From: an uncultured Clostridia bacterium
GTDB taxonomy: Bacteria; Bacillota; Clostridia; Oscillospirales; Acutalibacteraceae
Length of the DNA: 57,752 bases
NCBI GenBank assembly: GCA_946186245.1
Contig: CAMHMN010000006.1
Location: 1 to 57,752, forward strand
Reading direction: 5' to 3'
Below, piece after piece: positions 41,944 through 51,105 of this stretch (within the stretch, counting starts at the first letter, position 1; every line of letters starts with the position of its first letter). The position numbers were made by a program, and so were the translations under genes. The notes under the pieces were generated by a model. That model had not been told where the DNA came from, searched no databases, and saw nothing but the letters and a program-made list of their open reading frames with translations.

Positions 41944-43440
41944 TTACCTTCGTGTCTTCGGATTATCACCATAACCGTAATTGTATTGATAATAGCCGTA
42001 CCCCACACCCTTAATATCCACATCTGTCAAAACAAAGCCGAGGATGTTGGAATGAGCCATATTGATGGATTTGATCGCCTTGTCGATTTCAGGGGTAGTA
42101 GACTTGCTTTCTCTGATGGTCAGAATGATGCCTGCCGACTGAGATGACAGCACAAGGGCATCTGATACAAGATTGACAGGCGAAGTATCCATGATGATAA
42201 AATCATACTGCGCACTCATCTGATTGATGAAATCCACCATATATCTGGAGCCGAGCAGCTCGGACGGAATAGGAGGAACGGGACCCGCGGACAAAAAATC
42301 CACGCCCTTGACCAGATTATATACGACGGCGTCCTGAAACTGACAGCGTCCTGTCAGAATCAGCGACAATCCCTGCTTGTTGGATGTTTTAAAATACCTG
42401 TGAATGGACGGGTTGCGCAAGTCGCCGTCTATCAGCAAAACTCTTGCGCCGATTTTCGCCATGGAAAGAGCAAGGTTGATGGAGGTGGTGGTTTTCAGTT
42501 CATTTGCGACGGGACTGGTCACAATGATGACCCCGTTTTTCATCTTGGGCAATGAGAACAGAATATTGGAGCGGATCGTCTTGTATGCTTCCGCAATGGG
42601 AAAGGGCGTTTTTTGCCCCAGGACGACAGAAGACGTGATGATTTTCTCGTTGTTGAAATTTTTCTCTTTGAGCTTTTTGCTTTTTTTAACGTACTTTCTC
42701 GGAATATTCAGCGATTTTGAAAACTGGAAGAAGTCCGGCACATTACCCAGCACAGGGATAGAATATCTGTCGGAAAGTACCTTTTCGCTTGTGACTTTAT
42801 TGTCCGCAAGCATGATGAGCAGGCAGATCAGCGCGATTACTGCCGCTGCCAGAATACCGCCTGTCCAGGTGTATTGAAGGACATTCGGGGCACTCGGCCC
42901 GCCGGGGAATTCCGGCGAGCTGATGACTTTCACCGAGCCGGCGCCGAAAATATCGTCCAGGACATCTTCCGCAATTTCCATGTATGCATTGCAGATATCG
43001 ACCGAAAGCTGCGGGTCATGCGTGAGCACCGTAATGCGCAGCACTTCGGTGGAATTGATGGAGGCAAAGCTCACCGAACCGAGCAGCTCGACTTTTGAAA
43101 TGCGTCCGTTCAGCTTTTCAAGAATCCGATTGGTGACAATGTTCGCTTTCAATGTGACAATATAGGAATTGACCAGTTTTTGTGATGCGTCGATATCTCC
43201 TGTATTGACAGAATCATCCTGTTTCTGGATGGAGCTGTTATTGACATTCACATACAGATCCAGATAAGACAGATAGGAGGGCGTGATCAGATAATGCGCA
43301 ATACAGTAACCCACCATCGCGCCTGCTATTAAAGCTAAGATAATGAATTTGAGATATTTTTTCAGATAGATGACCGTCTTACCCCAATAATCCGGACGGT
43401 TGATCACCTGCGTTTCCGATTCCGTTTGTATTTCTTTCAA
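41944..43440 (-). CDS. Wzz chain-length regulator fused to BY-kinase
   Basis: This 498-residue membrane protein regulates polysaccharide length by tyrosine phosphorylation. A Wzz domain (two membrane segments, about 30-50 and 205-225) is followed by a BY-kinase domain. Walker A' reads VLLIDGDLRNPSIH and Walker B FIIMDTSPV. The Walker A loop is unusual: SPVANELKTTTS (about residue 304-315) has Leu where Gly normally precedes the Lys. The C-terminus is a tyrosine cluster (GVGYGYYQYNYGYG), the usual autophosphorylation site. The start codon is TTG with AAGGACG upstream. Polysaccharide loci of Firmicutes often split these domains into two proteins; here they are fused. Confidence 0.88.
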   Translation of the reverse strand: MKEIQTESETQVINRPDYWGKTVIYLKKYLKFIILALIAGAMVGYCIAHYLITPSYLSYLDLYVNVNNSSIQKQDDSVNTGDIDASQKLVNSYIVTLKANIVTNRILEKLNGRISKVELLGSVSFASINSTEVLRITVLTHDPQLSVDICNAYMEIAEDVLDDIFGAGSVKVISSPEFPGGPSAPNVLQYTWTGGILAAAVIALICLLIMLADNKVTSEKVLSDRYSIPVLGNVPDFFQFSKSLNIPRKYVKKSKKLKEKNFNNEKIITSSVVLGQKTPFPIAEAYKTIRSNILFSLPKMKNGVIIVTSPVANELKTTTSINLALSMAKIGARVLLIDGDLRNPSIHRYFKTSNKQGLSLILTGRCQFQDAVVYNLVKGVDFLSAGPVPPIPSELLGSRYMVDFINQMSAQYDFIIMDTSPVNLVSDALVLSSQSAGIILTIRESKSTTPEIDKAIKSINMAHSNILGFVLTDVDIKGVGYGYYQYNYGYGDNPKTRR

Positions 43441-43506
43441 TTATCATCACGTCCTTTTCTCGAATGCGTTTGATGCACCATCTTTGCGTCACAGCCCGGT
43501 GAAAGG

Positions 43507-44277
43507 CTAATAACAGGCAGGCGCATCGTCTGAATACAATACTTCCAGCGTTTTCTGATCCGCAGTGCCGGTCGCTTTCAGGCCGGCTTTCCTCTGAAAC
43601 ATTTTGATGATTTTTTGGGTGTATTCACCGTAATACCCCGTGCAGCTGGTTTGCCTGACATATCCCAGCTTTTTCAGACGAAGCTGCATTTTCATCACTT
43701 CATCCCCCTGGTCACCCAGTCGGAGCGTTTTGTACACCGGGGCTGACGGTTCAGTTTCAGTCGGCTTTGTCGATGTGGTTGTCACGGTGGTGCCGTCTGA
43801 CGGCGATACGGACCGGTTTATTTCAGAGGCGGACACAGTCCCGGAACCATTGTTATCCGAAACGGAACCGACGCTGTTTTTTGAAATGATTTGTTTTATC
43901 ATCATCGCCGCTCCGATTCCCACTATCAATAGGACAACCCAGATCCAGAGTCTGGATGGCTTTTTATCCGGGATCGAAGGAGCATTCCCGGCATCCGTCT
44001 CGTTGTACGGTTCCCTTGGAGAAAAGCCGGAAACATCGGAAAAATCGTCTTCCAGCTCATTCTCATACGAATGGAAATCGGGTTCATTACCGTACGGATT
44101 GCGATGCCGGTTGAATTTTCCGCCGGACTGAGAGCCCGGCCTGACAGGCGACGGATCCGGCATGGCAGAGGGACTTTGCTGTTTCCGCCTGTGAAATTCA
44201 TCCAGATGGACAGAGTTTATTGAAAAATCCTTGTCAAATTCAAATTCTTCATAGGATTCGTCTTTTCTTTTTGGCAA
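43507..44277 (-). CDS. Membrane-anchored peptidoglycan-binding protein
   Basis: This is about 256 residues. A hydrophilic, charged cytoplasmic part (1-105) is followed by one membrane helix (LWIWVVLLIVGIGAAMMI), a Ser/Thr-rich linker (about 135-175) and a peptidoglycan-binding type 1 domain (about 180-250; LRLGDQGDEVMKMQLRLKKLGY). The start is taken as TTG 44277, 8 nt after AAAGGAG; the GTG at 44286 overlaps that site. It lies between the LCP gene and the Wzz/BY-kinase gene. It may tie the synthesis complex to the wall; that is an inference from domains and context. Confidence 0.8.
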   Translation of the reverse strand: MPKRKDESYEEFEFDKDFSINSVHLDEFHRRKQQSPSAMPDPSPVRPGSQSGGKFNRHRNPYGNEPDFHSYENELEDDFSDVSGFSPREPYNETDAGNAPSIPDKKPSRLWIWVVLLIVGIGAAMMIKQIISKNSVGSVSDNNGSGTVSASEINRSVSPSDGTTVTTTSTKPTETEPSAPVYKTLRLGDQGDEVMKMQLRLKKLGYVRQTSCTGYYGEYTQKIIKMFQRKAGLKATGTADQKTLEVLYSDDAPACY

Positions 44278-44319
44278 GATATCCACTCCTTTACAGTTTC
44301 TTTCGGGTCAGAACCGGAA

Positions 44320-45423
44320 TCACTTTCCGTAGATAAATTCCCTGAGTATTTTGCTGTTGGCCGAAAAATCCACATTCCCCAGCCCCTTATACGTTCCCTT
44401 TGCGGGGATGGTCATATCCTCAAAACCGCCGTTTGCCAGATCGGGCATTTTTATCAGCAGCGAAGCAAACTCCCCGGAGCTGAGATCGGTCTGGACATAG
44501 GGCAGACAGTTTTCGGCAGCGCCGCTCAATTCAAACACCGATTTGTTTTTCATCTTGGTCTTGATAGCGGCGATCACCTTTCGCTGACGTTCAATTCTCC
44601 GCCAGTCGCTGTCGATTCTGCGCAGTCGTGAGAAGTCAAGCGCGGTCTTGCCGTCCATGTGGTTCATTCCCTCTGACACATGCAGGGTGTTGCGGTTCGC
44701 ATTGATGGCGTCTGCTTCCTTTTGCGAGATCACAACGTCCACTCCGCCGATTTCATCAATAAGCTTCTGAAACATATGGAAATTGATTCGCACGTAATTG
44801 TCGATTTTGATTTTGAAATGCGTTTCCACCGTCTGTATCAGAAGCGATGCCCCTCCGTAACGGAAGGTATGGGTCAGAATATCGGGCTTTCTTCCGGGGA
44901 TCTGCACCAGCATGCCGCGTTCCAGCGAGATCAGCTTCACCTCATTGGTCTTGCGGTTAAGGGAAAGAATCATCATCGAGTCGGCTCTGGATCTGAAATT
45001 GAAATAATCAGTCCTCTCGTCGGTGCCTATCAGAAGAATATTGGTGACGTCCTTTTCGGAATAAATTTCTCCGTCCGGCAGAACCACTTCGCCTTCCGGC
45101 ACTTCGGCAAGCTCCGTATCCGTAAAGGTGACTTCTATATCGGAATAGCTGACGCTCGTTTCCGCCACTGAGCGAATATCCATCAGGTTGTAATAATGAA
45201 AAAACAGGATCATCACTGAGGCAGCCAGCACCAGCGGAAGCGACAGCAGAACGGCTGCGATAATGATTCGTTTTCTTTTTCTTCTGCGGGAATGATGCCC
45301 GTGATGTACACCCCTTCTGCTGCCGTAATAGGTGTATATTTCATTATCCCGGAAAGATTCGTTTTCGGCTTCGGTTTGGTTTTCTTCCTCAGGACAGAAG
45401 CGGTTGAATTTTTCTTCGTTCAT
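44320..45423 (-). CDS. LytR-CpsA-Psr (LCP) ligase
   Basis: LCP enzymes transfer undecaprenyl-linked glycans to peptidoglycan. The protein (367 residues) has a basic cytoplasmic start with a HHGHHSRRRKRKR-like cluster, one membrane helix (about 53-75) and the LCP domain (about 125-340): NILLIGTDERTD, SRADSMMILSLN and SRLRRIDSDWRRIERQR with the phosphate-binding arginines. GAGGTG lies 8 nt before ATG 45423. Its presence indicates that the polysaccharide is attached to the wall. Confidence 0.92.
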   Translation of the reverse strand: MNEEKFNRFCPEEENQTEAENESFRDNEIYTYYGSRRGVHHGHHSRRRKRKRIIIAAVLLSLPLVLAASVMILFFHYYNLMDIRSVAETSVSYSDIEVTFTDTELAEVPEGEVVLPDGEIYSEKDVTNILLIGTDERTDYFNFRSRADSMMILSLNRKTNEVKLISLERGMLVQIPGRKPDILTHTFRYGGASLLIQTVETHFKIKIDNYVRINFHMFQKLIDEIGGVDVVISQKEADAINANRNTLHVSEGMNHMDGKTALDFSRLRRIDSDWRRIERQRKVIAAIKTKMKNKSVFELSGAAENCLPYVQTDLSSGEFASLLIKMPDLANGGFEDMTIPAKGTYKGLGNVDFSANSKILREFIYGK

Positions 45424-45445
45424 GTGTCAATCACCTCAATGAATT

Positions 45446-47026
45446 TCACGTTGTAGGGAAGGAGCCTGTTTTTGTTTTGCCGGCCAGTTTACTCAGCCTT
45501 CCTTTGGCAATCAAATCTATCATGCTCAGGCATTGCCTGAATTCCGGCTTATTGTGATACGCCGCATAGAAGATGAGATTGGGCAGAACCAGGCAGATCA
45601 TGCCGCGCACCAGCAGGGTCAAGATCCCGTTCAGATGGACCGGAAGGCAGACGACATATGTCACCCCGCCGGCAAGGGCGGTAATGACGGTGTAATACAC
45701 CAGATTTCGCACGTGCGGTTTCATCCCGTCCCTGTCAAATATCGTGCGGAAGAGATTGTGCAGCAGCAGCGGAATTTCCACGGCGGAAAAGCCGATAACG
45801 GTAGACAGCAGCACACCGTACAATCCCCAGAACTGTACCAGAATCAGATTCAGTGTCAGATTGACCACCGCGTTGGCAAGGGGAACGAATTTCGTTTCAC
45901 GCCAGAGTCCCGCCGCGTCCTTGTAGGTATTGGTAATGCGGTTGATCTCCGCCACATAGAAGAATACGCAGAGGCAGATCACTTCGCCCATGCCCAGCAT
46001 AAGCGTGTCGTCCCCGTTCATCCAGATGCGCATGAAGGGCTGGAACAAGCAGAGCAGACAGCAGGTACAGAATCCGGCAAGCCATGCGATAATGAGAGTC
46101 AGCTTTTTGAAATCGGTGTAATTCTTTTCCCTGCTTTCCACCACAATGCTGTTGCCGATGCCCGCCGTACAGGCCGAGAAGATGATTTCCACAAATCCCA
46201 TGACCGACGCGGTAATGAAATAATAATTCTGGTAGACGGCCAGCACACTCAATCCCAAAAAAGACGAAACGACGATTGAATCTGAGGAACGGACAATGGC
46301 GGTACTTATTTTCGCAGTAAACAGATCCCGGATTCGCTTTTTGATGTCTGACACTTTTTCCGGGCTGAGCGTTCCGGACGGTTTATACCCGGGGTAGTAT
46401 CGATTGGCAACCAGAGCGCACAATAGATTCTGCATGATCTGCGTGGCAAGCTGCGCAATGACAAACCAGTAGTAATCCCTGATAAAGATCAAAACAAGCA
46501 GCTGCAAAATATATTTTACGGTGCAGGTAATGATGGTCGTTTTATTGGTCAGATCTCTGCGCTGATAAGCAGACAAAAGAGAATTCTTGTAGGCAAACAG
46601 CCAATAGGACAGCACGGTTTCACCCAGATAGAGCAAATACAGCAGATAGATATTGATATCGGAAGGCACATCATCCTTCACAAGCCGCGGGATAAAGGGC
46701 AGAATGCTTACGCCCGCAACGGCAATGATCAGCCCGATTATCCGGTAGTAACGCTGATAAAGATTCATCAGGGCACAGATCGTGGATTTGTCGTCCTCGG
46801 CAATGGGCTTGTACATACTGAAAACCATTGCGCTGTCCACGCCAAGCTCCGCCAGATTCAAGATATTGATGACTGACACAAACAGACTGTTCAGACCAAG
46901 ATATTGTACTCCCATAAAATAGATCATGGCGGTACGAATAAAGAACGGAACAACCGTCACATATAATTTTTGCAGGACACCAAAAAAGACATTTCTGGCA
47001 GCATTTTTGGTTCGTTGTATTTTCAT
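45446..47026 (-). CDS. Polysaccharide flippase (Wzx/MATE-like)
   Basis: This 526-residue polytopic membrane protein with about 14 hydrophobic segments is of the polysaccharide-transport family and flips lipid-linked repeat units. The N-terminus AARNVFFGVLQKLYVTVVPFF and YFMGVQYLGLNSLFVSVI are typical. The start at 47026 (MKIQRTKNAARN) uses GAGG upstream; the frame runs back to 47176 without a site. It coexists with a Wzm/Wzt ABC exporter in the same operon, which is uncommon. Confidence 0.88.
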   Translation of the reverse strand: MKIQRTKNAARNVFFGVLQKLYVTVVPFFIRTAMIYFMGVQYLGLNSLFVSVINILNLAELGVDSAMVFSMYKPIAEDDKSTICALMNLYQRYYRIIGLIIAVAGVSILPFIPRLVKDDVPSDINIYLLYLLYLGETVLSYWLFAYKNSLLSAYQRRDLTNKTTIITCTVKYILQLLVLIFIRDYYWFVIAQLATQIMQNLLCALVANRYYPGYKPSGTLSPEKVSDIKKRIRDLFTAKISTAIVRSSDSIVVSSFLGLSVLAVYQNYYFITASVMGFVEIIFSACTAGIGNSIVVESREKNYTDFKKLTLIIAWLAGFCTCCLLCLFQPFMRIWMNGDDTLMLGMGEVICLCVFFYVAEINRITNTYKDAAGLWRETKFVPLANAVVNLTLNLILVQFWGLYGVLLSTVIGFSAVEIPLLLHNLFRTIFDRDGMKPHVRNLVYYTVITALAGGVTYVVCLPVHLNGILTLLVRGMICLVLPNLIFYAAYHNKPEFRQCLSMIDLIAKGRLSKLAGKTKTGSFPTT

Positions 47027-47043
47027 TCGGATTCCTCGTTCTG

Positions 47044-47928
47044 TTATGTGATAACCTTCATTATCTGCGATTTGTACTTGGAATCGCCGCATTCTGTGAA
47101 AACACGGCCTTCGCGAACCTCGTTGATGTATTTGCCGGGTATGGCAGTTTTTTCCTTTGCCTTGGCCAGATACCATTCGTACTCAATGTCCAGATGCCCG
47201 ATATCAATGGCCCTATAGCCCTGTCTGCACAGGTCGCAGGCCATTACCGTCGCTGTGGGACCCAGCGCAAGCAGTATCAGCTTTCCTTCCGCATGCGCTC
47301 TGACTTCCGTGAGGATTTCATCGTATCTTGAAAAAGCATTGATGGCCGGGGCAAGGATTCTCTCAACCGATCCCGCGTTATCCAGCAAGTCATTGTTCAC
47401 GCCAAAGCGTGTCTGTTCTCCCTCCACAATTAATACATCCCTTTTTTCCCAGATTTTTCTGATCAAGGGAAAAAGCTCCCTGGCGTTCCTGTCATCAGGG
47501 TATGCAATATAAGTCCGTGAAAACATCGTATCTCCGAACAGATACCTTTTGCCCTGCATATGTCTGATCATTTTGGCAAAGTCGATTCTGCGCCAGTTAC
47601 TCCAATAGGTTCTGGAATGATGGTTGAATTTTTTCAGTGAACCAAATACGTCCGGCACGCAAACCAGAAGACCGTCGGGTGGATTTTTCATCACATCGTA
47701 AAGGGCTTCTGACAGCCTGTCGCTGCGTGGTTGAAAATAGAGGTCATATCTTTTTGACATAATGGCATATTCTCCGTCACCATAACGGGCAACGGAACAA
47801 TTCTTCTCCAGAATATAATTCACTGTTTCACATGAATTCATTACGTTCGGTTTAACCCTTATGAGCCTAATGGCATTCACTCTGTTGCGAATCCCTTTAA
47901 ATACAGGTACGATCAGGCTTCCTTTCAT
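47044..47928 (-). CDS. GT-D type glycosyltransferase (DUF1792-like)
   Basis: This protein of about 294 residues resembles the GT-D fold glycosyltransferases. Typical features are SVARYGDGEYAIM near residue 50, a central WRRIDFAKMI region, VLIVEGEQTRFGVNNDLL, LLALGPTATVMACDL and the end AIDIGHLDIEYEWYL...IPGKYINEV. The start at 47928 (MKGSLIVPVF) uses GAGGAGG; it overlaps the upstream GT2 gene by 32 bases, suggesting translational coupling. Its last 50 residues recur at the end of the GT2 protein at 38071-39060. Confidence 0.8.
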   Translation of the reverse strand: MKGSLIVPVFKGIRNRVNAIRLIRVKPNVMNSCETVNYILEKNCSVARYGDGEYAIMSKRYDLYFQPRSDRLSEALYDVMKNPPDGLLVCVPDVFGSLKKFNHHSRTYWSNWRRIDFAKMIRHMQGKRYLFGDTMFSRTYIAYPDDRNARELFPLIRKIWEKRDVLIVEGEQTRFGVNNDLLDNAGSVERILAPAINAFSRYDEILTEVRAHAEGKLILLALGPTATVMACDLCRQGYRAIDIGHLDIEYEWYLAKAKEKTAIPGKYINEVREGRVFTECGDSKYKSQIMKVIT

Positions 47929-48961
47929 AAAAGTATCCTCCTCGAATTCTCTGGTATAGAACCGTACCAGCAGAAAATAGATTTGCCAGCGCAACGCTTC
48001 GTGATTTTACAGTCCAACGAATGATTTTATCCATTGTTCCGTCCGGAACGGTGCGGCAGGCGGCAATGGTTGTATCGTCATTGAGTATTTTTCGGGAAAG
48101 CTCCCGCCTGTCTTTCCGGTTCAGTTTCCATTGGTTGAGATAATTCAGACGGAGCAGCACCGAAGTATTTTTGACATACACCTGATTCAGATAACGCAGA
48201 GATTCCACATCAAGCTGCTGCCAGCTCTCCAGGACTTCGAGTGTTTTGAGATAATTCAATTTAATAATGTCTGTCATATTCCTGGGATACTTCTTCAGCT
48301 GGTCGTCGTTGTCGGGCAGACGATAATGATAGATTACCGACTCAATCACCCTCAACGTCCGAATGATGTCGTAAAATTCCAGATTAAAATAAATGTCCTG
48401 CTGCCTTTTCATGTGGGGAAACCGAATGGCGTGTTCCAGTAGAAGCTGTCTGCGGTATGCCTTGGCCCATGGAGCGTCAATCAGCTCATTCCTTCTCAGA
48501 TGCATGAATTCAGCGTGGGCTTCGTCCTTTGTAATACAATCTGCGTCATAGGCGGGGTTCTCTGCTCTGATCAATATCCCGCCGTCCGCGGTGGAACAGA
48601 AATCGGTGTATCCGCCCACGATCAGATCAGGAGAGTTTTGTTCCGCAGCATGAGCAAATACTTCCAGCGCATCCTTTTCGTAAAAATCGTCCGCATCGCA
48701 AAACACAATATAATTGCCTGCAGCCAGTTCAATGCCCTTGTTGCGCGCTGCTCCCTGTCCCGCGTTTTCCTGACGGAAAATGCGGATTCGGCTGTCTTTG
48801 GCTGCATAAGCCTGACAAATTGCCCAACTCCCGTCGGTCGATCCGTCGTCGATCAGAATCAGTTCCCAGTCGGGATAGGTCTGATTCAGAATGCTTTCTA
48901 TGGATTTTCTCAATGTGCTCTGACTGTTATATGCGGGAACAATAACTGTGAACACAGACAA
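47897..48961 (-). CDS. Glycosyltransferase family 2 (paralogue A)
   Basis: This 354-residue GT2 enzyme has the N-terminus FTVIVPAYNSQSTLRKSIES, DDGSTDGS and FCDADDFYE as the DxD-type site. The start codon is TTG, 9 nt after AGGGG. It is a paralogue of the next gene upstream (48968-49987); both end with a similar basic-amphipathic stretch (KSRxVxLxNxF). A 78-bp block is identical between them. The donor sugar is unknown. Confidence 0.88.
   Translation of the reverse strand: MSVFTVIVPAYNSQSTLRKSIESILNQTYPDWELILIDDGSTDGSWAICQAYAAKDSRIRIFRQENAGQGAARNKGIELAAGNYIVFCDADDFYEKDALEVFAHAAEQNSPDLIVGGYTDFCSTADGGILIRAENPAYDADCITKDEAHAEFMHLRRNELIDAPWAKAYRRQLLLEHAIRFPHMKRQQDIYFNLEFYDIIRTLRVIESVIYHYRLPDNDDQLKKYPRNMTDIIKLNYLKTLEVLESWQQLDVESLRYLNQVYVKNTSVLLRLNYLNQWKLNRKDRRELSRKILNDDTTIAACRTVPDGTMDKIIRWTVKSRSVALANLFSAGTVLYQRIRGGYFYERKPDRTCI
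48831..48908. repeat. 78-bp block identical to 49860-49937
   Basis: 48831-48908 and 49860-49937 are the same at every base, while flanking bases differ clearly. The block encodes the KSIES to DDGSTDGS active-site region of the two neighbouring GT2 genes. This pattern fits gene conversion or very recent partial duplication. Confidence 0.9.
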
Positions 48962-48967
48962 TCGTCG

Positions 48968-49987
48968 TCACCCCTTCATTTTTTGAAGAAAAACAGTGAT
49001 CGCTAAAAACATATTCACCAACGTCACATTCCGTGATTTGACAACCAGACGGAGCAATTTGTCTTTGATACCCTTCGGTACTGTCCTGCAGGCTTCAAGC
49101 GTCACTTCATCACAGAGCATTTTCGAGGAAAGCTCTCGGCGGGCCTTTTTACTCAGATTCCACTGGTTCTGATAATTGGCCCGCAGCAGTACCAGCAGAC
49201 CGCTGATATATAATCTGTTAAAATGCCGTGTGTAATCTTCCAGCTTTCCCCATTTTGTTAAAGTTGAGATCAGTTTCAGATGAAGTGCCTTGTGTATGTC
49301 AAAGATATCAACCGGGTATTTCTTTACCTGAAAGTTCCGATCGTGTATGTCAAAATTATACAGAAGATCAGGAATCGCAACGAGGTTGTTTATTTTATCA
49401 TAAAAATCCACATTATATACCACATCCTGACATCTTTTAAAACCAGGAAATCTGACATTTTCATGGGAAATAATTTCTCTGCGATAAGCTTTCGCCCATC
49501 GGGTGTTAATCAGCGCGTTTTTTTTCAGCGTCATATATACGTTACGCGCCGCTTCCTGTGAATCCGCATGGAGGCTAAGTCCCTTTCTTTCCTGGCAGAC
49601 TATCACGGATTTGTCATTTTTTGTCTGTATTCTGCGGTAGCCCCCGACGATAAGATCAGGCATGGATTCACCCGCGGCATCCGAAAGCTTCTGTAAGGCG
49701 TCAGTTTCGTAAAAATCATCCGCGTCACAAAAGACCAAATAATCACCCTTTGATGCTTCCATACCGTTGTTGCAGGTAATACCCTGCCCCACGTTTTCCT
49801 GATAAATCACCCTTATACGCGAGTCTTTCACGGCGTATGCCTGACAAACCGAAAGACTGCCGTCGGTCGATCCGTCGTCGATCAGAATCAGTTCCCAGTC
49901 GGGATAGGTCTGATTCAGAATGCTTTCTATGGATTTTGAAAGGGTTTCTTGGCAATTGTAAATCGGCATTATTACACTGAATTTCAT
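48968..49987 (-). CDS. Glycosyltransferase family 2 (paralogue B)
   Basis: This GT2 enzyme of about 339 residues (FSVIMPIYNCQETLSKSIES, DDGSTDGS, FCDADDFYE) is closely related to paralogue A. The start at 49987 (MKFSVIMP) has GTGGAG a short distance upstream; a GTG at 50014 would add nine residues. The C-terminal half is more AT-rich and more diverged from A than the N-terminal half. It follows the GT4 gene with only a short gap. Confidence 0.86.
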   Translation of the reverse strand: MKFSVIMPIYNCQETLSKSIESILNQTYPDWELILIDDGSTDGSLSVCQAYAVKDSRIRVIYQENVGQGITCNNGMEASKGDYLVFCDADDFYETDALQKLSDAAGESMPDLIVGGYRRIQTKNDKSVIVCQERKGLSLHADSQEAARNVYMTLKKNALINTRWAKAYRREIISHENVRFPGFKRCQDVVYNVDFYDKINNLVAIPDLLYNFDIHDRNFQVKKYPVDIFDIHKALHLKLISTLTKWGKLEDYTRHFNRLYISGLLVLLRANYQNQWNLSKKARRELSSKMLCDEVTLEACRTVPKGIKDKLLRLVVKSRNVTLVNMFLAITVFLQKMKG

Positions 49988-50010
49988 TTTTCTCCACATC
50001 CATATACTTG

Positions 50011-51096
50011 TCACAAAAGGTCATTCAATAATGAATTCCACTGCGATATTACAACGCTGAAATCCATCTTTCCGGTATCGTCCAATGACCTTGCCGAAAA
50101 AGCAAGCCGCATGCTGCTGTCCTCAATAAGACGGCCTATTCTCTCCGCCATTTGCTCCACATCAAAGCAGTCGACCAGATAGCCGTTGACGCCCTCCTCG
50201 ATCAATTCGGAAGGGCCTGTACGGCATTGGAAGGAAACGGCCGGCAAGCCCATGGCCTTTGCCTCCACCAAAGCCAGCGGAAAACCTTCGTTGCGTGATG
50301 TAAGAACAAAAACAGCGGATTTTGCAAGATAATCCTTTACCTTCTCCACCCGTCCCAGAAGCCTGACCTGACGCAGATGCTTTTCCGACAGCATGGCTTC
50401 CAGCCGCTGGCGCTCGGTTCCCTCCCCCAGAATCAGCCATTCCCAGTCGGGATGCTTTGCGAAGACCCGTTCCGCAACCTCAATGAGGTAATCATATCCT
50501 TTGACCTTAACAAGCCGGCCTACACTGATGATTGTCTTTGAACCGACGTCGTAGGACGAGGGTTTTTCCGGCAATTCAATGGGATTGTATATCTGCTCTA
50601 TCCGCATTTTGCCGCGGAAGGCTCCGGCATAGTATTCCTTGTCTTCCCGCGTGAGCGTCACCACTGCGTCTGCCCTTCGGGTGAAGTGACGCCTGATGGG
50701 CATGCGGGTCTTTGTACCCATTGTCTCATAAAAATTGAAGTGCTCCCAGGCGACCAGCTTCACGCCCGTACCTTTTACGGCAGGGACGGAGAACGCGTCG
50801 AGAATGGTGTCTATGTCGATAAGCAGTCCGATCCGTTCCTTGCGAAGAAACCGCCGAAGCCGCCTGACAATGGTGAAATACTGCCTGATTCCGTCGGGGG
50901 GTTCTTCAAAAAGCGAAGTCCTCGCGATGGAATCATCTATCGCGTAAAAAGGTTCATTCACGCTTTCGGCGAGGCTTACGACATACACATCATAATCACC
51001 GCAAAGGGCATTCATGATCTGGGCGGAAACCCTTTCGGTGCCGCCGCTTCGGGTAATATCTCCCGAAAAAAAACAGATTCTTTTCTTATGTTTCAT
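50011..51096 (-). CDS. Glycosyltransferase, GT4 (AmsD/EpsF-like)
   Basis: This 361-residue GT-B glycosyltransferase has the N-terminus ICFFSGDITRSGGTERVSAQ, typical of GT4 enzymes. The donor domain shows IISVGRLVKVKGYDYLIEV and the EGFPLALVEAKAMGLPAVSF motif with its two Glu. TAGGAAA precedes ATG 51096. It is part of the polysaccharide operon; acceptor and donor are unknown. Confidence 0.9.
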   Translation of the reverse strand: MKHKKRICFFSGDITRSGGTERVSAQIMNALCGDYDVYVVSLAESVNEPFYAIDDSIARTSLFEEPPDGIRQYFTIVRRLRRFLRKERIGLLIDIDTILDAFSVPAVKGTGVKLVAWEHFNFYETMGTKTRMPIRRHFTRRADAVVTLTREDKEYYAGAFRGKMRIEQIYNPIELPEKPSSYDVGSKTIISVGRLVKVKGYDYLIEVAERVFAKHPDWEWLILGEGTERQRLEAMLSEKHLRQVRLLGRVEKVKDYLAKSAVFVLTSRNEGFPLALVEAKAMGLPAVSFQCRTGPSELIEEGVNGYLVDCFDVEQMAERIGRLIEDSSMRLAFSARSLDDTGKMDFSVVISQWNSLLNDLL

Positions 51097-51105
51097 AGTC
51101 GTTTC

